A stretch of 64,000 bases of DNA from SIG299 sp964544055 (GCA_964544055.1 CAZJAA010000013.1:4163-68162), one strand, 5' to 3'; counted from the stretch's first letter, positions 10,113-17,545 are shown. Notes: generated by a model from the letters alone, not told the origin. Numbers and translations are program-made.

Positions 10113-10203
10113 TTTATACTTTCCTTTCACAAATAAGCCTTGAGGACAAAAGAGAAGCCTCCTGTGCGAATTTCTTTAAGTAACTTTATTTTGTTGTATT
10201 CGC

Positions 10204-10241
10204 AAAAAAGCTCCGGAATGGAGATTTTTATGTTCCAGAGC
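10204..10241 (-). terminator. Rho-independent terminator (second of a tandem pair)
   Basis: On the minus strand GCTCTGGAA and TTCCGGAGC form a 9-bp stem with one G-T pair and a 14-base loop, followed by TTTTTTG. It lies behind the terminator at 10270 and in front of the yfcE-like gene, insulating that operon from the locus upstream. Confidence 0.7.
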
Positions 10242-10269
10242 ACCATTTTCCAGAAAGAAAAAGAACAGA

Positions 10270-10298
10270 CACAGCCTCGAAAAAATTTCGAGGCTGTG
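10270..10298 (-). terminator. Rho-independent terminator after the sugar transferase gene
   Basis: Perfect 13-bp stem CACAGCCTCGAAA / TTTCGAGGCTGTG with a 3-base loop, followed on the minus strand by TCTGTTCTTTTTCTTT. It lies 13 bases after the sugar transferase stop codon. Confidence 0.85.
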
Positions 10299-10311
10299 GT
10301 CTTTGTGGTAT

Positions 10312-11694
10312 TTAGTATGCACCTTTTCTTTTTAAAAGAGCAAAAACGGTTTTAAACATAATACAGAAATCAAACCAGATACTCCATTTATCAATATACT
10401 CTGTATCCAGTTCTACAATTTTATCAAAATCCGTAATCTGGCTGCGGCCGCTTACCTGCCATAAACCGGTAATACCAGGCTTAATGCTCATTCTGCGCCA
10501 GTGATTACGCTCATATTTGACCACTTCATCCATAGTCGGTGGTCTGGTGCCTACCAGACTCATATTGCCGATTAAAACATTAAAAAACTGCGGCAGCTCA
10601 TCAATGCTTGTTTTTCGGATGAACTTTCCAACTCTGGTGATTCGCGGGTCATCCTCTATTTTAAACATCATACCGTCTTTCACTTCATTCTGTGCCTGCA
10701 GCTTTGCTTTCAATTCTTCTGCATTCACGCACATACTGCGGAACTTATACATCATAAACGGTCTGCCGTTAAGTCCTGCACGCTTCTGCCTAAAAATAAC
10801 CGGTCCCCTGGAATCCAGCTTAATGGCAATGCCGGTAAGCAGCATGATTGGGGAAAAGACGATAATTCCAAGCAGACTTCCTATAATATCAATCACACGT
10901 TTCGCCGCCTTGGAGGACTGATTCAGGCAAACCTTATGGTAAGTAATTACCGGATAGGTTCCCACACTGCTGACATAACGCTGTGCACCATGTGCTTTGT
11001 ACAGGCTCATGATAACACGGATAGACACTCCCATTTCCAGACAGATGTCGATATATTCCTGAATGTCAACAACATCCGTTTTCCGATGCATAATGTAAAC
11101 CTGACCGATACTATAATCCAGAAGAATCTGTTCCAGATTATCCACACTTCCCAGATAACGTTTGTCTTCCGTTTTTTCCAGACTGACATAGCCAATCAGC
11201 TGAACCGAAGTATTACTTTTAAACAGATACTGCTTAAACTTTTCTAAGCGTTCAATTTCACCTACTAAAAGTACCCGCGGCGCATTTATTTTGGAATGTG
11301 TTGCCACAAAACGCATAATAAACGCACTTTCTAACAGAAAAAAGTAGGAAAATGCTGCATAGGCTCCAAAAAAATATGGATCGAACTCGTGACGCGGCAT
11401 ATAGACCAGAATAATCATTGCCGTTGGCACTGCTGATGTCAGAAACGACTTGGTAACATTATTAAAAGTACGGTCTACATAAAAAAAAGTAGTTATGTTA
11501 TAAGTTCGGGCATCCTTGTTTGCCATCATAAAAATCAGCATGAAAACAATGCAGATTGGAGCATAACACTGCATTGATTCTGAAAAAGGAATCCGTGCAA
11601 AGATGGTGGATGCAAAAAACGAAATCACCATCATCAGACAGTCACTAATCATATGAAGCAGGTTCGTATTTGCTCCACGATTAAATTTTCCCAT
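10312..11694 (-). CDS. Undecaprenyl-phosphate sugar phosphotransferase (WcaJ/CpsE type)
   Basis: Initiating enzyme of exopolysaccharide repeat synthesis: it transfers a sugar-1-phosphate from a nucleotide sugar to undecaprenyl phosphate at the inner membrane face. The 460-residue protein has hydrophobic membrane helices in its N-terminal third, a nucleotide-binding-like middle region (RVLLVGEIERLEKF), and the bacterial sugar transferase domain with FRQKRAGLNGRPF, KFRSM, DELPQFFNVL, SLVGTRPP and KPGITGLWQVSGRS. The start at 11694 is preceded by AAAGGGGGC. It begins 13 bases after the lasso kinase gene, so the two are probably co-transcribed. It is separated by about 11 kb from the polysaccharide operon it presumably serves. 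Confidence 0.93.
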   Translation of the reverse strand: MGKFNRGANTNLLHMISDCLMMVISFFASTIFARIPFSESMQCYAPICIVFMLIFMMANKDARTYNITTFFYVDRTFNNVTKSFLTSAVPTAMIILVYMPRHEFDPYFFGAYAAFSYFFLLESAFIMRFVATHSKINAPRVLLVGEIERLEKFKQYLFKSNTSVQLIGYVSLEKTEDKRYLGSVDNLEQILLDYSIGQVYIMHRKTDVVDIQEYIDICLEMGVSIRVIMSLYKAHGAQRYVSSVGTYPVITYHKVCLNQSSKAAKRVIDIIGSLLGIIVFSPIMLLTGIAIKLDSRGPVIFRQKRAGLNGRPFMMYKFRSMCVNAEELKAKLQAQNEVKDGMMFKIEDDPRITRVGKFIRKTSIDELPQFFNVLIGNMSLVGTRPPTMDEVVKYERNHWRRMSIKPGITGLWQVSGRSQITDFDKIVELDTEYIDKWSIWFDFCIMFKTVFALLKRKGAY

Positions 11695-11707
11695 AGAAAA
11701 GCCCCCT

Positions 11708-12604
11708 TTATGAAATAAACTGAAACACAGTTTTTCTTGTTTGTTCTGTTGTGTCTTTTCCTTCCGGACGACCAACGAAATATACGTCCACCCCGGCAAT
11801 GAGTTCCAGACATTTTTGCCCTATTTGGGGGGCATATTTTTGTTCTCCCAGCAAATGCCGCAGAAAAAGATTATTTGCGCATATTCTTAGTTTATCAATG
11901 CTTTTAATTTCCTGTGCAAAAAAATCTTCTCCTCTATGTACACCAATCATAATAAATGCTTTTAGCGGTTTTTCTGTTAAATCAAATTCTCCCTGATACG
12001 GAACAAGGAATTTATCCTTCTGCTCATTGATGTAAATGAGCTTATTCAAATCATAACCGCATTCCACCGCTACGTTACGGCACAGCTTCTGATATGGAAA
12101 TGCCGGATACACCATGGTGCCCTTTTCTTTTTCATATGTTGCAATTACCATGTCGTCTGCCATCAACTTCCATCCGGCTGCCAGATAAGAATTGGTCAGA
12201 GTGGATTTGCCGCTGCCGCTTTCCCCGGCAATGAGGATTGCATCTGTTCCGTTATGCAAAGCACTGCAGTGAATTGCCATTTTCCCACGTTGCAAAAAAA
12301 GCATTGCCATACCAAAACCAAGGAGATAATTTTTTAAACGCATTTTCTTCCCCTCCGGCTTTAACTGGTAAACAAGCTTATTTCCGGCTTCTGCATAAAA
12401 AATACAGGTACGGTTTTGCAGCCAGCTGAATTTTTCTCCAAATTCATACGATATTCCGCTTTTTATTTTGGGCAAAAGCTCTTCCGGCATGCTTCCACTG
12501 CAAATTGTAATATCCGGAGCTTTGATGTTTTTTTCCGTTGCCACAAGCTGTGGAAACTCTATATCCGAGGTTAAAATACACCCATATAAATAATAAAAAA
12601 ACAT
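11708..12604 (-). CDS. HPr-kinase-like lasso precursor kinase (K1)
   Basis: P-loop kinase of the HprK C-terminal-domain type found in paeninodin-like lasso clusters, where such enzymes phosphorylate the C-terminal serine of the precursor peptide. The P-loop GESGSGKS is at residues 127-134, followed by LMADD at 148-152, as in HprK. The ATG at 12604 is chosen because GGAG lies upstream and the paralogue at 19706-20617 starts at the equivalent point; a TTG at 12649 would add 15 lysine-rich residues without a good ribosome binding site. It is divergent from precursor 1, which ends in serine, its likely substrate, and is followed at 13 bases by the sugar transferase gene. Confidence 0.85.
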   Translation of the reverse strand: MFFYYLYGCILTSDIEFPQLVATEKNIKAPDITICSGSMPEELLPKIKSGISYEFGEKFSWLQNRTCIFYAEAGNKLVYQLKPEGKKMRLKNYLLGFGMAMLFLQRGKMAIHCSALHNGTDAILIAGESGSGKSTLTNSYLAAGWKLMADDMVIATYEKEKGTMVYPAFPYQKLCRNVAVECGYDLNKLIYINEQKDKFLVPYQGEFDLTEKPLKAFIMIGVHRGEDFFAQEIKSIDKLRICANNLFLRHLLGEQKYAPQIGQKCLELIAGVDVYFVGRPEGKDTTEQTRKTVFQFIS

Positions 12605-12653
12605 TTTTATACTTTTCTCCAGTTTTTTACCTGTTTTTTGTTTTTTCAAATAT

Positions 12654-12682
12654 ATAATACCATTTCATGTGTCCAAAAGCAA
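12654..12682 (-). promoter_or_regulatory. Likely promoter of K1 and the sugar transferase
   Basis: Minus strand TTGCTT (12677-12682), 17 bases, TATTAT (12654-12659), about 45 bases before the K1 ATG. It is back to back with the precursor 1 promoter. Confidence 0.5.
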
Positions 12683-12722
12683 GTACAACTTTTTTCATTT
12701 TCTTTCAATCCTGTTAGAATTG

Positions 12723-12751
12723 TTGACAGGAAAGGGAAAAAAAGCTATTAT
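12723..12751 (+). promoter_or_regulatory. Strong promoter of lasso precursor 1
   Basis: TTGACA (12723-12728), exactly 17 bases, TATTAT (12746-12751). The 5' leader is about 55 bases. An inverted repeat TCCTGT-N11-ACAGGA (12709-12731) overlaps the -35 box and could be an operator. Confidence 0.8.
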
Positions 12752-12811
12752 GCCTGTATCAGCAATACAAAATAAAATATCAAATAGAAAACAAATATGG
12801 AGGATATAAGC

Positions 12812-12964
12812 ATGAAAAAGTGGAATGCACCAGAATTTGCAGAGCTTAACATCAACAAAACAGCAAACGGTTCTTGGGATGTAGATTGGGAAGGACCTTT
12901 GGATATTGTTTTTGCAGATAAGAGTAACGCTGACAGCAACGATAAGACAAATCAGGAGTCCTAA
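12812..12964 (+). CDS. Lasso peptide precursor 1 (A1)
   Basis: A 50-residue peptide: leader MKKWNAPEFAELNINKTA, then a core rich in Asp, Asn and Ser ending in NQES. GGAGG at 12799-12803 is eight bases before the ATG. The leader has the features recognised by lasso B1 proteins: aromatic W4, P7, hydrophobic F9 and L12, and T17 near the cleavage site. If cleaved before G20, ring closure would be Gly1 to Glu8; if cleaved after A18, Asn1 to Glu9. Both are allowed ring sizes, but glycine is the more usual first residue. The C-terminal serine is the position phosphorylated by lasso kinases. The core is 31-32 residues, longer than most lasso peptides. Confidence 0.85.
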   Translation: MKKWNAPEFAELNINKTANGSWDVDWEGPLDIVFADKSNADSNDKTNQES

Positions 12965-12979
12965 TAAAAAGAATAGTAA

Positions 12980-13010
12980 CCTCGTCAGAATCTGACGGGG
13001 TTTTCTTTTT
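12980..13010 (+). terminator. Terminator/attenuator between precursor 1 and cyclase 1
   Basis: CCTCGTCAG AAT CTGACGGGG forms a 9-bp stem (one G-T pair) followed by TTTTCTTTTT. Placed between precursor and cyclase, it would make much more precursor mRNA than enzyme mRNA, a common RiPP arrangement. Confidence 0.85.
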
Positions 13011-13081
13011 ATGTCGGAAATAAGTTTTATATGCTATAATAAAGCATACGAAAAAAATACATTTTCAAGCTGGAGATTACC

Positions 13082-14983
13082 ATGAGCGGAATTTATGGAA
13101 TAAAATATGAGAGTTCCGTTTTTTCTGACCTTCCCATCCATTCCATTGCAAAATGGAATCAGGTCTATGGCAAGGAAAATAAGGAACAATATGATAACAC
13201 CGGTCTTTCCATGGGATGCTTTTTAGAAAAGCTGTCAGATACTGCCATATGCAGCAGCCCGGTCATCAAAAAAAACAGTAAGCTTGCAGTTCTTGATGTT
13301 GTTCTGTACAACCGGGAAGAACTGATGCAGCTATGTCACACTAAAAAAGAGCTTTCTGATGAGGAACTGCTTTTTACCTATATGGAGCAGTTTGGAGCAG
13401 ATGCCTTAAAAAACGTCAATGGCGATTTTGCAGGTGCAGTTTACGATACAGCAAACCGCACGCTGCTTCTGTTTCGCGACCATATGGGCGTCCGTCCTCT
13501 CTTTTTTCAACAAAAAGAGGATTTTGTTGCATTTTCTTCAGATATACGCGGTATCACTGCGCTTCCTATTGCCGATACCGCCATCAGTGAGGACTGGATT
13601 TATAAAACCATCGCCGGATTTTCGGTCATAAGTACAAAAAACACGGAATTTACTTCCATATTCAGCGTAGAGCCGGCAGAATATATCACCTTTACCTTTC
13701 CGGAAAAAGGCAAAATCATTACAAAAAAAAAGAAATACTGGAAGCTCGGAAGTAAAAAAATCCGACTTTCTTCCAATGAAGAATATCAAAAACAGCTTCG
13801 GGCACTCATTACCGATTCTGTCAAACGTCGTCTTGACGCAGTTTCCGGTCCTGTCGGTGCAGAATTATCCGGCGGAATGGATTCTGGTGTCGTTGACATT
13901 CTCATCAACCGTGCCGGCAGGGAAGGCATTTTCTTTTCCTGGTCGCTTGATCCAAAGGTACTGCCCATGGCAGAGGAAGATGAACGCCTGATTATTGAAG
14001 ACATCTGCCGTCAGGAACACATTGTTTGCAACTATAGCGGGGCAGTTCCGTTTCTTGACGAAAACAGCAATCTTGCCGAAAGCTTTCGTCAAATAGGGGT
14101 TCCTCTGCATTTGGAACAGCTTCCTGCACTCTGTTATGCACTGCCAACCTACATCAACGCTCTTACCATCTGTGAAACTGCACAGTTTATTAATCGCAGC
14201 GGTTCTCGCATTGTTTTTACAGGGCATGGAGGAGATGAAGGAGTCAGTCACCGCTGCAACCCTTACGAGTTATTCTATCACAGGGAATATGCTTCTTATT
14301 TCCGTCATTTCTGGAACATTGCCAATGGTCAGCCGCACCGGATAATCCGGACGTTAAAATACTGTTTCCAAAACCTGAACTTTGCCCACCATCGTTTTCA
14401 TTCGGCATTTCACATGGTGGATGGTGCACCAAAGCTGCTTAATGCAGATTTTGCCGCAAAATATTCCGAACAGGATATGCCGCACATTTCCTTTGCCTAC
14501 GATCCAAAATCACACATCAATGCAGGTGCCACCTGTAACCGGCTGGCTAACGTTTCCCTGCTTGGTGCCTACTGTGGTGTCCGTTACCTTGCTCCGTTTA
14601 TGGATTATCGGGTAATTGATTTTGCCGTATCCATTCCAAGAAGCCAGTACCTGCAGAACAATACCAAGCGTTTTATTTATCGGGAAGCCTTTAAAGATAT
14701 TATGCCGGAATCATTATACCGTCTGACCGTCAAAGAAGACAACAGTAAGAAAAACCTGCAGCCGGATCCAAACTGGTATACTTCTTTTGCGGAAAAAAAA
14801 GAACAGGTTGGCAATTATCTAAACCGGGATTTCTGGAAAAAATATCTGAATTACGAGGAAATTGATGCCTGGTTAAAACGTAGCGAACCGGCACCGGAAG
14901 AACGAGAACAGGAAAAAAACATTTTAATCCGTCTTTTTTATTGTGCCATGATACAAAGCCTGGTAGAAAAATCCAAGAGTTAA
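13082..14983 (+). CDS. Lasso cyclase, asparagine synthetase-like (C1)
   Basis: ATP-dependent macrolactam synthetase that adenylates the ring Asp/Glu side chain of the precursor and closes it with the new N-terminus. The 633-residue protein has an N-terminal glutaminase-like domain beginning MSGIYGI, where the catalytic Cys2 of true AsnB enzymes is replaced by Ser; RDHMGVRPL is at 132-140, and the PP-loop SGGMDS at 263-268. Loss of Cys2 fits cyclases, which do not need ammonia from glutamine. The ATG follows GGAG. It is read through from, or weakly transcribed past, the precursor 1 terminator. It converges on the B1 gene. Confidence 0.88.
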   Translation: MSGIYGIKYESSVFSDLPIHSIAKWNQVYGKENKEQYDNTGLSMGCFLEKLSDTAICSSPVIKKNSKLAVLDVVLYNREELMQLCHTKKELSDEELLFTYMEQFGADALKNVNGDFAGAVYDTANRTLLLFRDHMGVRPLFFQQKEDFVAFSSDIRGITALPIADTAISEDWIYKTIAGFSVISTKNTEFTSIFSVEPAEYITFTFPEKGKIITKKKKYWKLGSKKIRLSSNEEYQKQLRALITDSVKRRLDAVSGPVGAELSGGMDSGVVDILINRAGREGIFFSWSLDPKVLPMAEEDERLIIEDICRQEHIVCNYSGAVPFLDENSNLAESFRQIGVPLHLEQLPALCYALPTYINALTICETAQFINRSGSRIVFTGHGGDEGVSHRCNPYELFYHREYASYFRHFWNIANGQPHRIIRTLKYCFQNLNFAHHRFHSAFHMVDGAPKLLNADFAAKYSEQDMPHISFAYDPKSHINAGATCNRLANVSLLGAYCGVRYLAPFMDYRVIDFAVSIPRSQYLQNNTKRFIYREAFKDIMPESLYRLTVKEDNSKKNLQPDPNWYTSFAEKKEQVGNYLNRDFWKKYLNYEEIDAWLKRSEPAPEEREQEKNILIRLFYCAMIQSLVEKSKS

Positions 14984-15015
14984 TCGCAGGGCGCATTGTT
15001 CCTACGAATAAAAAT

Positions 15016-15073
15016 GCCGGAGAGCAAAACAACCGACAAAATCAGGATGGTTGTTTACGCTTCCGGCTTTTTT
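15016..15073 (+). terminator. Terminator after cyclase 1
   Basis: A long interrupted hairpin: GCCGGA / TCCGGC at the base and AAACAACC / GGTTGTTT higher up, followed by TTTTTTG. Confidence 0.75.
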
Positions 15074-15132
15074 GGGCAGCAATTGCTGTTGTTTTCCACG
15101 TTTCATTTTAGCATTTTTATAACTATGGACGT

Positions 15133-15405
15133 CTATTCTGCAGAAATAAACTTTAACTCCTTCAGCTTTTCTAAAAAAGTGCAGACAGAAGCAGAGCACT
15201 CTTCTTCCGATACATCATATTCAGCCAGCAGTTTTTCTATGATTTCACCAACAGAAACCTGTGTCTGAATCATGTCCCAGATATCGTTTCCAACGCCCTT
15301 AATCATAAAATATTTTCCTGTTTCAAAATCAATCATAACTTTTTCACCTGCAAGCTCCGTTACATTAATATTTTTTATCAGTTTCACCTTTACATCTCTG
15401 TTCAT
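15133..15405 (-). CDS. PqqD-like RRE protein, lasso B1
   Basis: A 90-residue PqqD-fold protein that in lasso systems binds the precursor leader and presents it to the B2 peptidase and the cyclase. The core pattern is visible: a strand around GEKVMIDFETGKYFMIKG, then GNDIWDMI, then a helical C-terminal half (VGEIIEKLLAEYDV). The ATG at 15405 follows CGGGAGGAACGTGCA. It is the only B1-like gene in the window, so both precursors presumably depend on it. It stands alone, convergent with C1 and divergent from the response regulator. Confidence 0.85.
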   Translation of the reverse strand: MNRDVKVKLIKNINVTELAGEKVMIDFETGKYFMIKGVGNDIWDMIQTQVSVGEIIEKLLAEYDVSEEECSASVCTFLEKLKELKFISAE

Positions 15406-15431
15406 TGCACGTTCCTCCCGTTTTTTCTTTT

Positions 15432-15460
15432 ATTGTATACTTTTTCCGGCAATTTTGCAA
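15432..15460 (-). promoter_or_regulatory. Likely promoter of B1
   Basis: Minus strand TTGCAA (15455-15460), 17 bases, TACAAT (15432-15437), about 25 bases before the B1 start codon. Confidence 0.55.
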
Positions 15461-15541
15461 TACCTCATCAACTTCTAATAAGTTTTTTCTTTTATTTTCT
15501 TTCCATCTGGTATATAATGATACCAAGGAGGGAACAATGAC

Positions 15542-16267
15542 ATGTACAAAATTCTGTTAATTGATGATGATGCCGAAGTATTGGAAATCAATAAAAAGTT
15601 TCTGATGAAGGAAGGATATCATGTAGCTGTTTCCACGTCAGCCGCCAAAGCCATTCCAATCATAAAAAAATATCCGTGTGACTGCATCGTCCTGGACGTT
15701 ATGATGCCGGAGTTAAACGGCTTTGATGCCTGTGCCCAAATCCGCAGTTTTGCAGATATCCCCATTATTTTTCTCACAGGAAAATCTGCGGAAGAAGACC
15801 GCATCCACGGTCTGATGCTTGGTGCAGACGATTACATTGTAAAACCATACAGCTTGAAGGAGCTTTCCCTGCGGATTCAGGCACTTATGCGCCGCAGACA
15901 GCTTGCTCAAAATGCTTCCCGCACACCTGTACCCTCCACCAGACTTTCTTTTCCGCCGCTACTCATTGACACTATGGAACACAAGGTATACTGCAATGAA
16001 GACGAAATACCGCTCAGTAACCGGGAATTTTCCCTGTTGCTGCTGCTTGCATCCAATCCCGAAAAAACTATTACCTTTGAAGAAATCGGAACTAAAATCT
16101 GGGGAACCTACACGGAAGCCGACCGCCGCTCCATTATGGTAAACACCAGCCGGCTGCGTAAAAAACTGGAGAGCAGTCCGGAATTAGACGGTATTATTGA
16201 AACCGTCTGGTCCGAAGGCTATCGTTTCATTCCCAAAAAAGGAAAGGCTGGATTAAACCATGGCTAA
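15542..16267 (+). CDS. OmpR-family response regulator
   Basis: DNA-binding response regulator of 241 residues. The receiver domain has the acidic pair D8-D10, phospho-acceptor D52 in IVLDVMMPELNGF, and the conserved Lys in DDYIVKPYS; the C-terminal half is an OmpR/PhoB winged helix ending in WSEGYRFI. AAGGAGGG lies nine bases before the ATG, and TATAAT at 15513-15518 is a candidate -10 box with no good -35. It overlaps the histidine kinase gene by eight bases. Its position between the two precursor genes makes them its likely targets, which is an inference. Confidence 0.92.
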   Translation: MYKILLIDDDAEVLEINKKFLMKEGYHVAVSTSAAKAIPIIKKYPCDCIVLDVMMPELNGFDACAQIRSFADIPIIFLTGKSAEEDRIHGLMLGADDYIVKPYSLKELSLRIQALMRRRQLAQNASRTPVPSTRLSFPPLLIDTMEHKVYCNEDEIPLSNREFSLLLLLASNPEKTITFEEIGTKIWGTYTEADRRSIMVNTSRLRKKLESSPELDGIIETVWSEGYRFIPKKGKAGLNHG

Positions 16268-17057
16268 AAAACAATTCAAAACACCAGCACTTACTGTTGA
16301 GGAACTGACAGCCGAGCTGTATCTTTCCAAAAAGGACTTAAAAAGGGCGAATGACCTTTTAACAGCACAGGAAAAGACCCGAACTGAACTGTTCGCCAAT
16401 CTTTCCCATGACCTGCGTTCTCCCATCACTGCCCTGCGCAATTCCATTGATTATATCCTTACTTTGGACAAATACACCAGGGAAGAGCTTCAGCCCATTT
16501 TCCACCTGATGCAGAACCGCATTCTTACCATGGAAGCCCTGATTAACAATCTTTTTCTGCTTACAACCTTGGAAAATACAGCCATTCCTTTCCATTATGA
16601 ATCCGTTGCCATTGGCATGTTTCTGGAAGATTTCTTTTTTAACTGTGAGGCTGATCCAAAATACGCAGAAAGAACTCTTATTTTGGATGTTCCCTTCGAC
16701 ATGGACGCTGTTCTCTCTCTTGATACGGCACAATTCACCAGAGTGCTTGATAACCTTTTCAGCAACGCTTTAAAATATTCTGATGCCGGTGCTTCCATTA
16801 CATTAAGTGCCGTTCAGACTGACTCCGCAGTTACAATTACGGTATTGGACACCGGTATCGGAATGACTGCAGAGCAATGTGAAAAAGTATTCGACCGCTC
16901 CTATATGGCTTCTCCCGCCCGTACACCGGATGCAAAAACCGGCTGTGGTCTGGGCCTTTCCATTGTCAAAGCAATTGTCGAACGCCATGACGGTACCATT
17001 CACTGTCAAAGCACGTTGGGGTGCGGAACTTCTTTTTCCATTACCTTACCCCTTTAA
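16260..17057 (+). CDS. Soluble histidine kinase
   Basis: A 265-residue sensor kinase without any membrane-spanning segment or recognisable sensor domain. After a short charged N-terminus it has a HisKA H-box (FANLSHDLRSPITAL, H50) and a HATPase domain with the N-box FSNALKYS, G1 DTGIGM and G2 GLGLSIVKAIV. It starts within the response regulator gene, so the pair is coupled. Lack of a membrane part means it must sense an intracellular signal or rely on a partner protein. Confidence 0.9.
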   Translation: MAKKQFKTPALTVEELTAELYLSKKDLKRANDLLTAQEKTRTELFANLSHDLRSPITALRNSIDYILTLDKYTREELQPIFHLMQNRILTMEALINNLFLLTTLENTAIPFHYESVAIGMFLEDFFFNCEADPKYAERTLILDVPFDMDAVLSLDTAQFTRVLDNLFSNALKYSDAGASITLSAVQTDSAVTITVLDTGIGMTAEQCEKVFDRSYMASPARTPDAKTGCGLGLSIVKAIVERHDGTIHCQSTLGCGTSFSITLPL

Positions 17058-17130
17058 ATACTTACGCAGCCCACACCGCAATTCGTAAAATTAGCTCGCA
17101 TTTTACTCATTTGGCGGCGTGGTGCTAATC

Positions 17131-17195
17131 GCAAGATAGAAGCAAAACTCTTCCTCGCAAGCAAGCTTGCAGTCTGTGTTTTGCTTCTATCTTGC
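17131..17195. repeat. Large intergenic inverted repeat
   Basis: The gap between the kinase gene and precursor 2 (17058-17365, 308 bases) holds a perfect 17-bp inverted repeat, GCAAGATAGAAGCAAAA (17131-17147) and its complement (17179-17195). The 31-base loop contains a second palindrome, GCAAGCTTGC (17161-17170). It has no T tract directly behind it on the plus strand. It could act as a terminator, a barrier, or a remnant of a small mobile repeat. The rest of the gap holds the precursor 2 promoter and a pair of candidate operators, listed separately. Confidence 0.75.
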
Positions 17196-17201
17196 TGAAT
17201 A

Positions 17202-17218
17202 GTTACTATTTTTGTAAC
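17202..17218. promoter_or_regulatory. Candidate operator upstream of precursor 2 (site 1)
   Basis: GTTAC-TATTTTT-GTAAC, a 5-bp inverted repeat. A related sequence, ATTACAAAAGTAAC, lies in opposite orientation at 17286-17299 on the other side of the promoter. Possibly bound by the adjacent response regulator; inference only. Confidence 0.4.
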
Positions 17219-17234
17219 AATATTGATAGAATTA

Positions 17235-17263
17235 TTTACAAAAAACAATTTTTATATTATATT
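17235..17263 (+). promoter_or_regulatory. Promoter of lasso precursor 2
   Basis: TTTACA (17235-17240), exactly 17 bases, TATATT (17258-17263). This gives a leader of about 95 bases before the ATG at 17366. Confidence 0.65.
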
Positions 17264-17285
17264 CATTGCTGTAAGGCAAAAGAAA

Positions 17286-17299
17286 ATTACAAAAGTAAC
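17286..17299. promoter_or_regulatory. Candidate operator downstream of precursor 2 promoter (site 2)
   Basis: ATTACAAAAGTAAC; its complement GTTACTTTTGTAAT matches site 1 (17202-17218) except for three loop bases. It lies about 25 bases after the -10 box. Confidence 0.35.
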
Positions 17300-17365
17300 G
17301 AATGGCAACTAATCTCTGCGGGCAGCAGAAGATTTACAATTATTTTTTAAAGGAGTGTCGTATTT

Positions 17366-17545
17366 ATGAAAACATGGATTACACCAAACGTAGAAGAATT
17401 AAACATTAACGAAACTGCACAGGGACAGAACATCTCCACCAGTTTTGACGAAATCAGAGTAGACCAGAACGGCAACTACTGGGTTAGCTTTTCCAGCGGT
17501 GCTGACAGCCAGCCAGAAGTTACAGGTACAATTACAGTCAACTAG
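17366..17545 (+). CDS. Lasso peptide precursor 2 (A2)
   Basis: A 59-residue peptide whose leader, MKTWITPNVEELNINETA, is clearly related to that of precursor 1: W4, P7, L12, NIN, T17, A18, G20 are all in the same places. AAAGGAGTG is about ten bases before the ATG. The core is quite different: starting at G20 it has 40 residues, with Asp at position 9 (GQNISTSFD) as ring acceptor. If cleavage were after A18 the nearest acids would be at positions 10 and 11, outside the usual 7-9, so cleavage before G20 is favoured. The core is uncommonly long for a lasso peptide, has no lysine, and ends TITVN without the C-terminal serine expected for kinase modification. Confidence 0.8.
   Translation: MKTWITPNVEELNINETAQGQNISTSFDEIRVDQNGNYWVSFSSGADSQPEVTGTITVN

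Noticed and set aside
10120..10165. Mini-ORF (TTG, 11 codons) with GGAGG before the yfcE-like gene
   Set aside because: Too short and without conserved codons for attenuation; probably chance.
12605..12649. N-terminal extension of kinase K1 from a TTG
   Set aside because: It overlaps the likely transcription start region, has no ribosome binding site, and the paralogue lacks it; the ATG at 12604 has GGAG upstream.
13082..14983. Reading C1 and C2 as ordinary asparagine synthetases
   Set aside because: Both lack the glutaminase Cys2 and sit with precursor, B1, B2 and kinase genes.
15133..15405. PqqD-like gene as a sign of a PQQ or radical-SAM RiPP pathway
   Set aside because: No radical SAM protein (CxxxCxxC) occurs in the window, and the company is that of lasso B1.
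17094..17104. GCTCGCATTTT shared by the 17-kb gap and the 51-bp repeat
   Set aside because: Only 11 bases match, which could be chance in this base composition.
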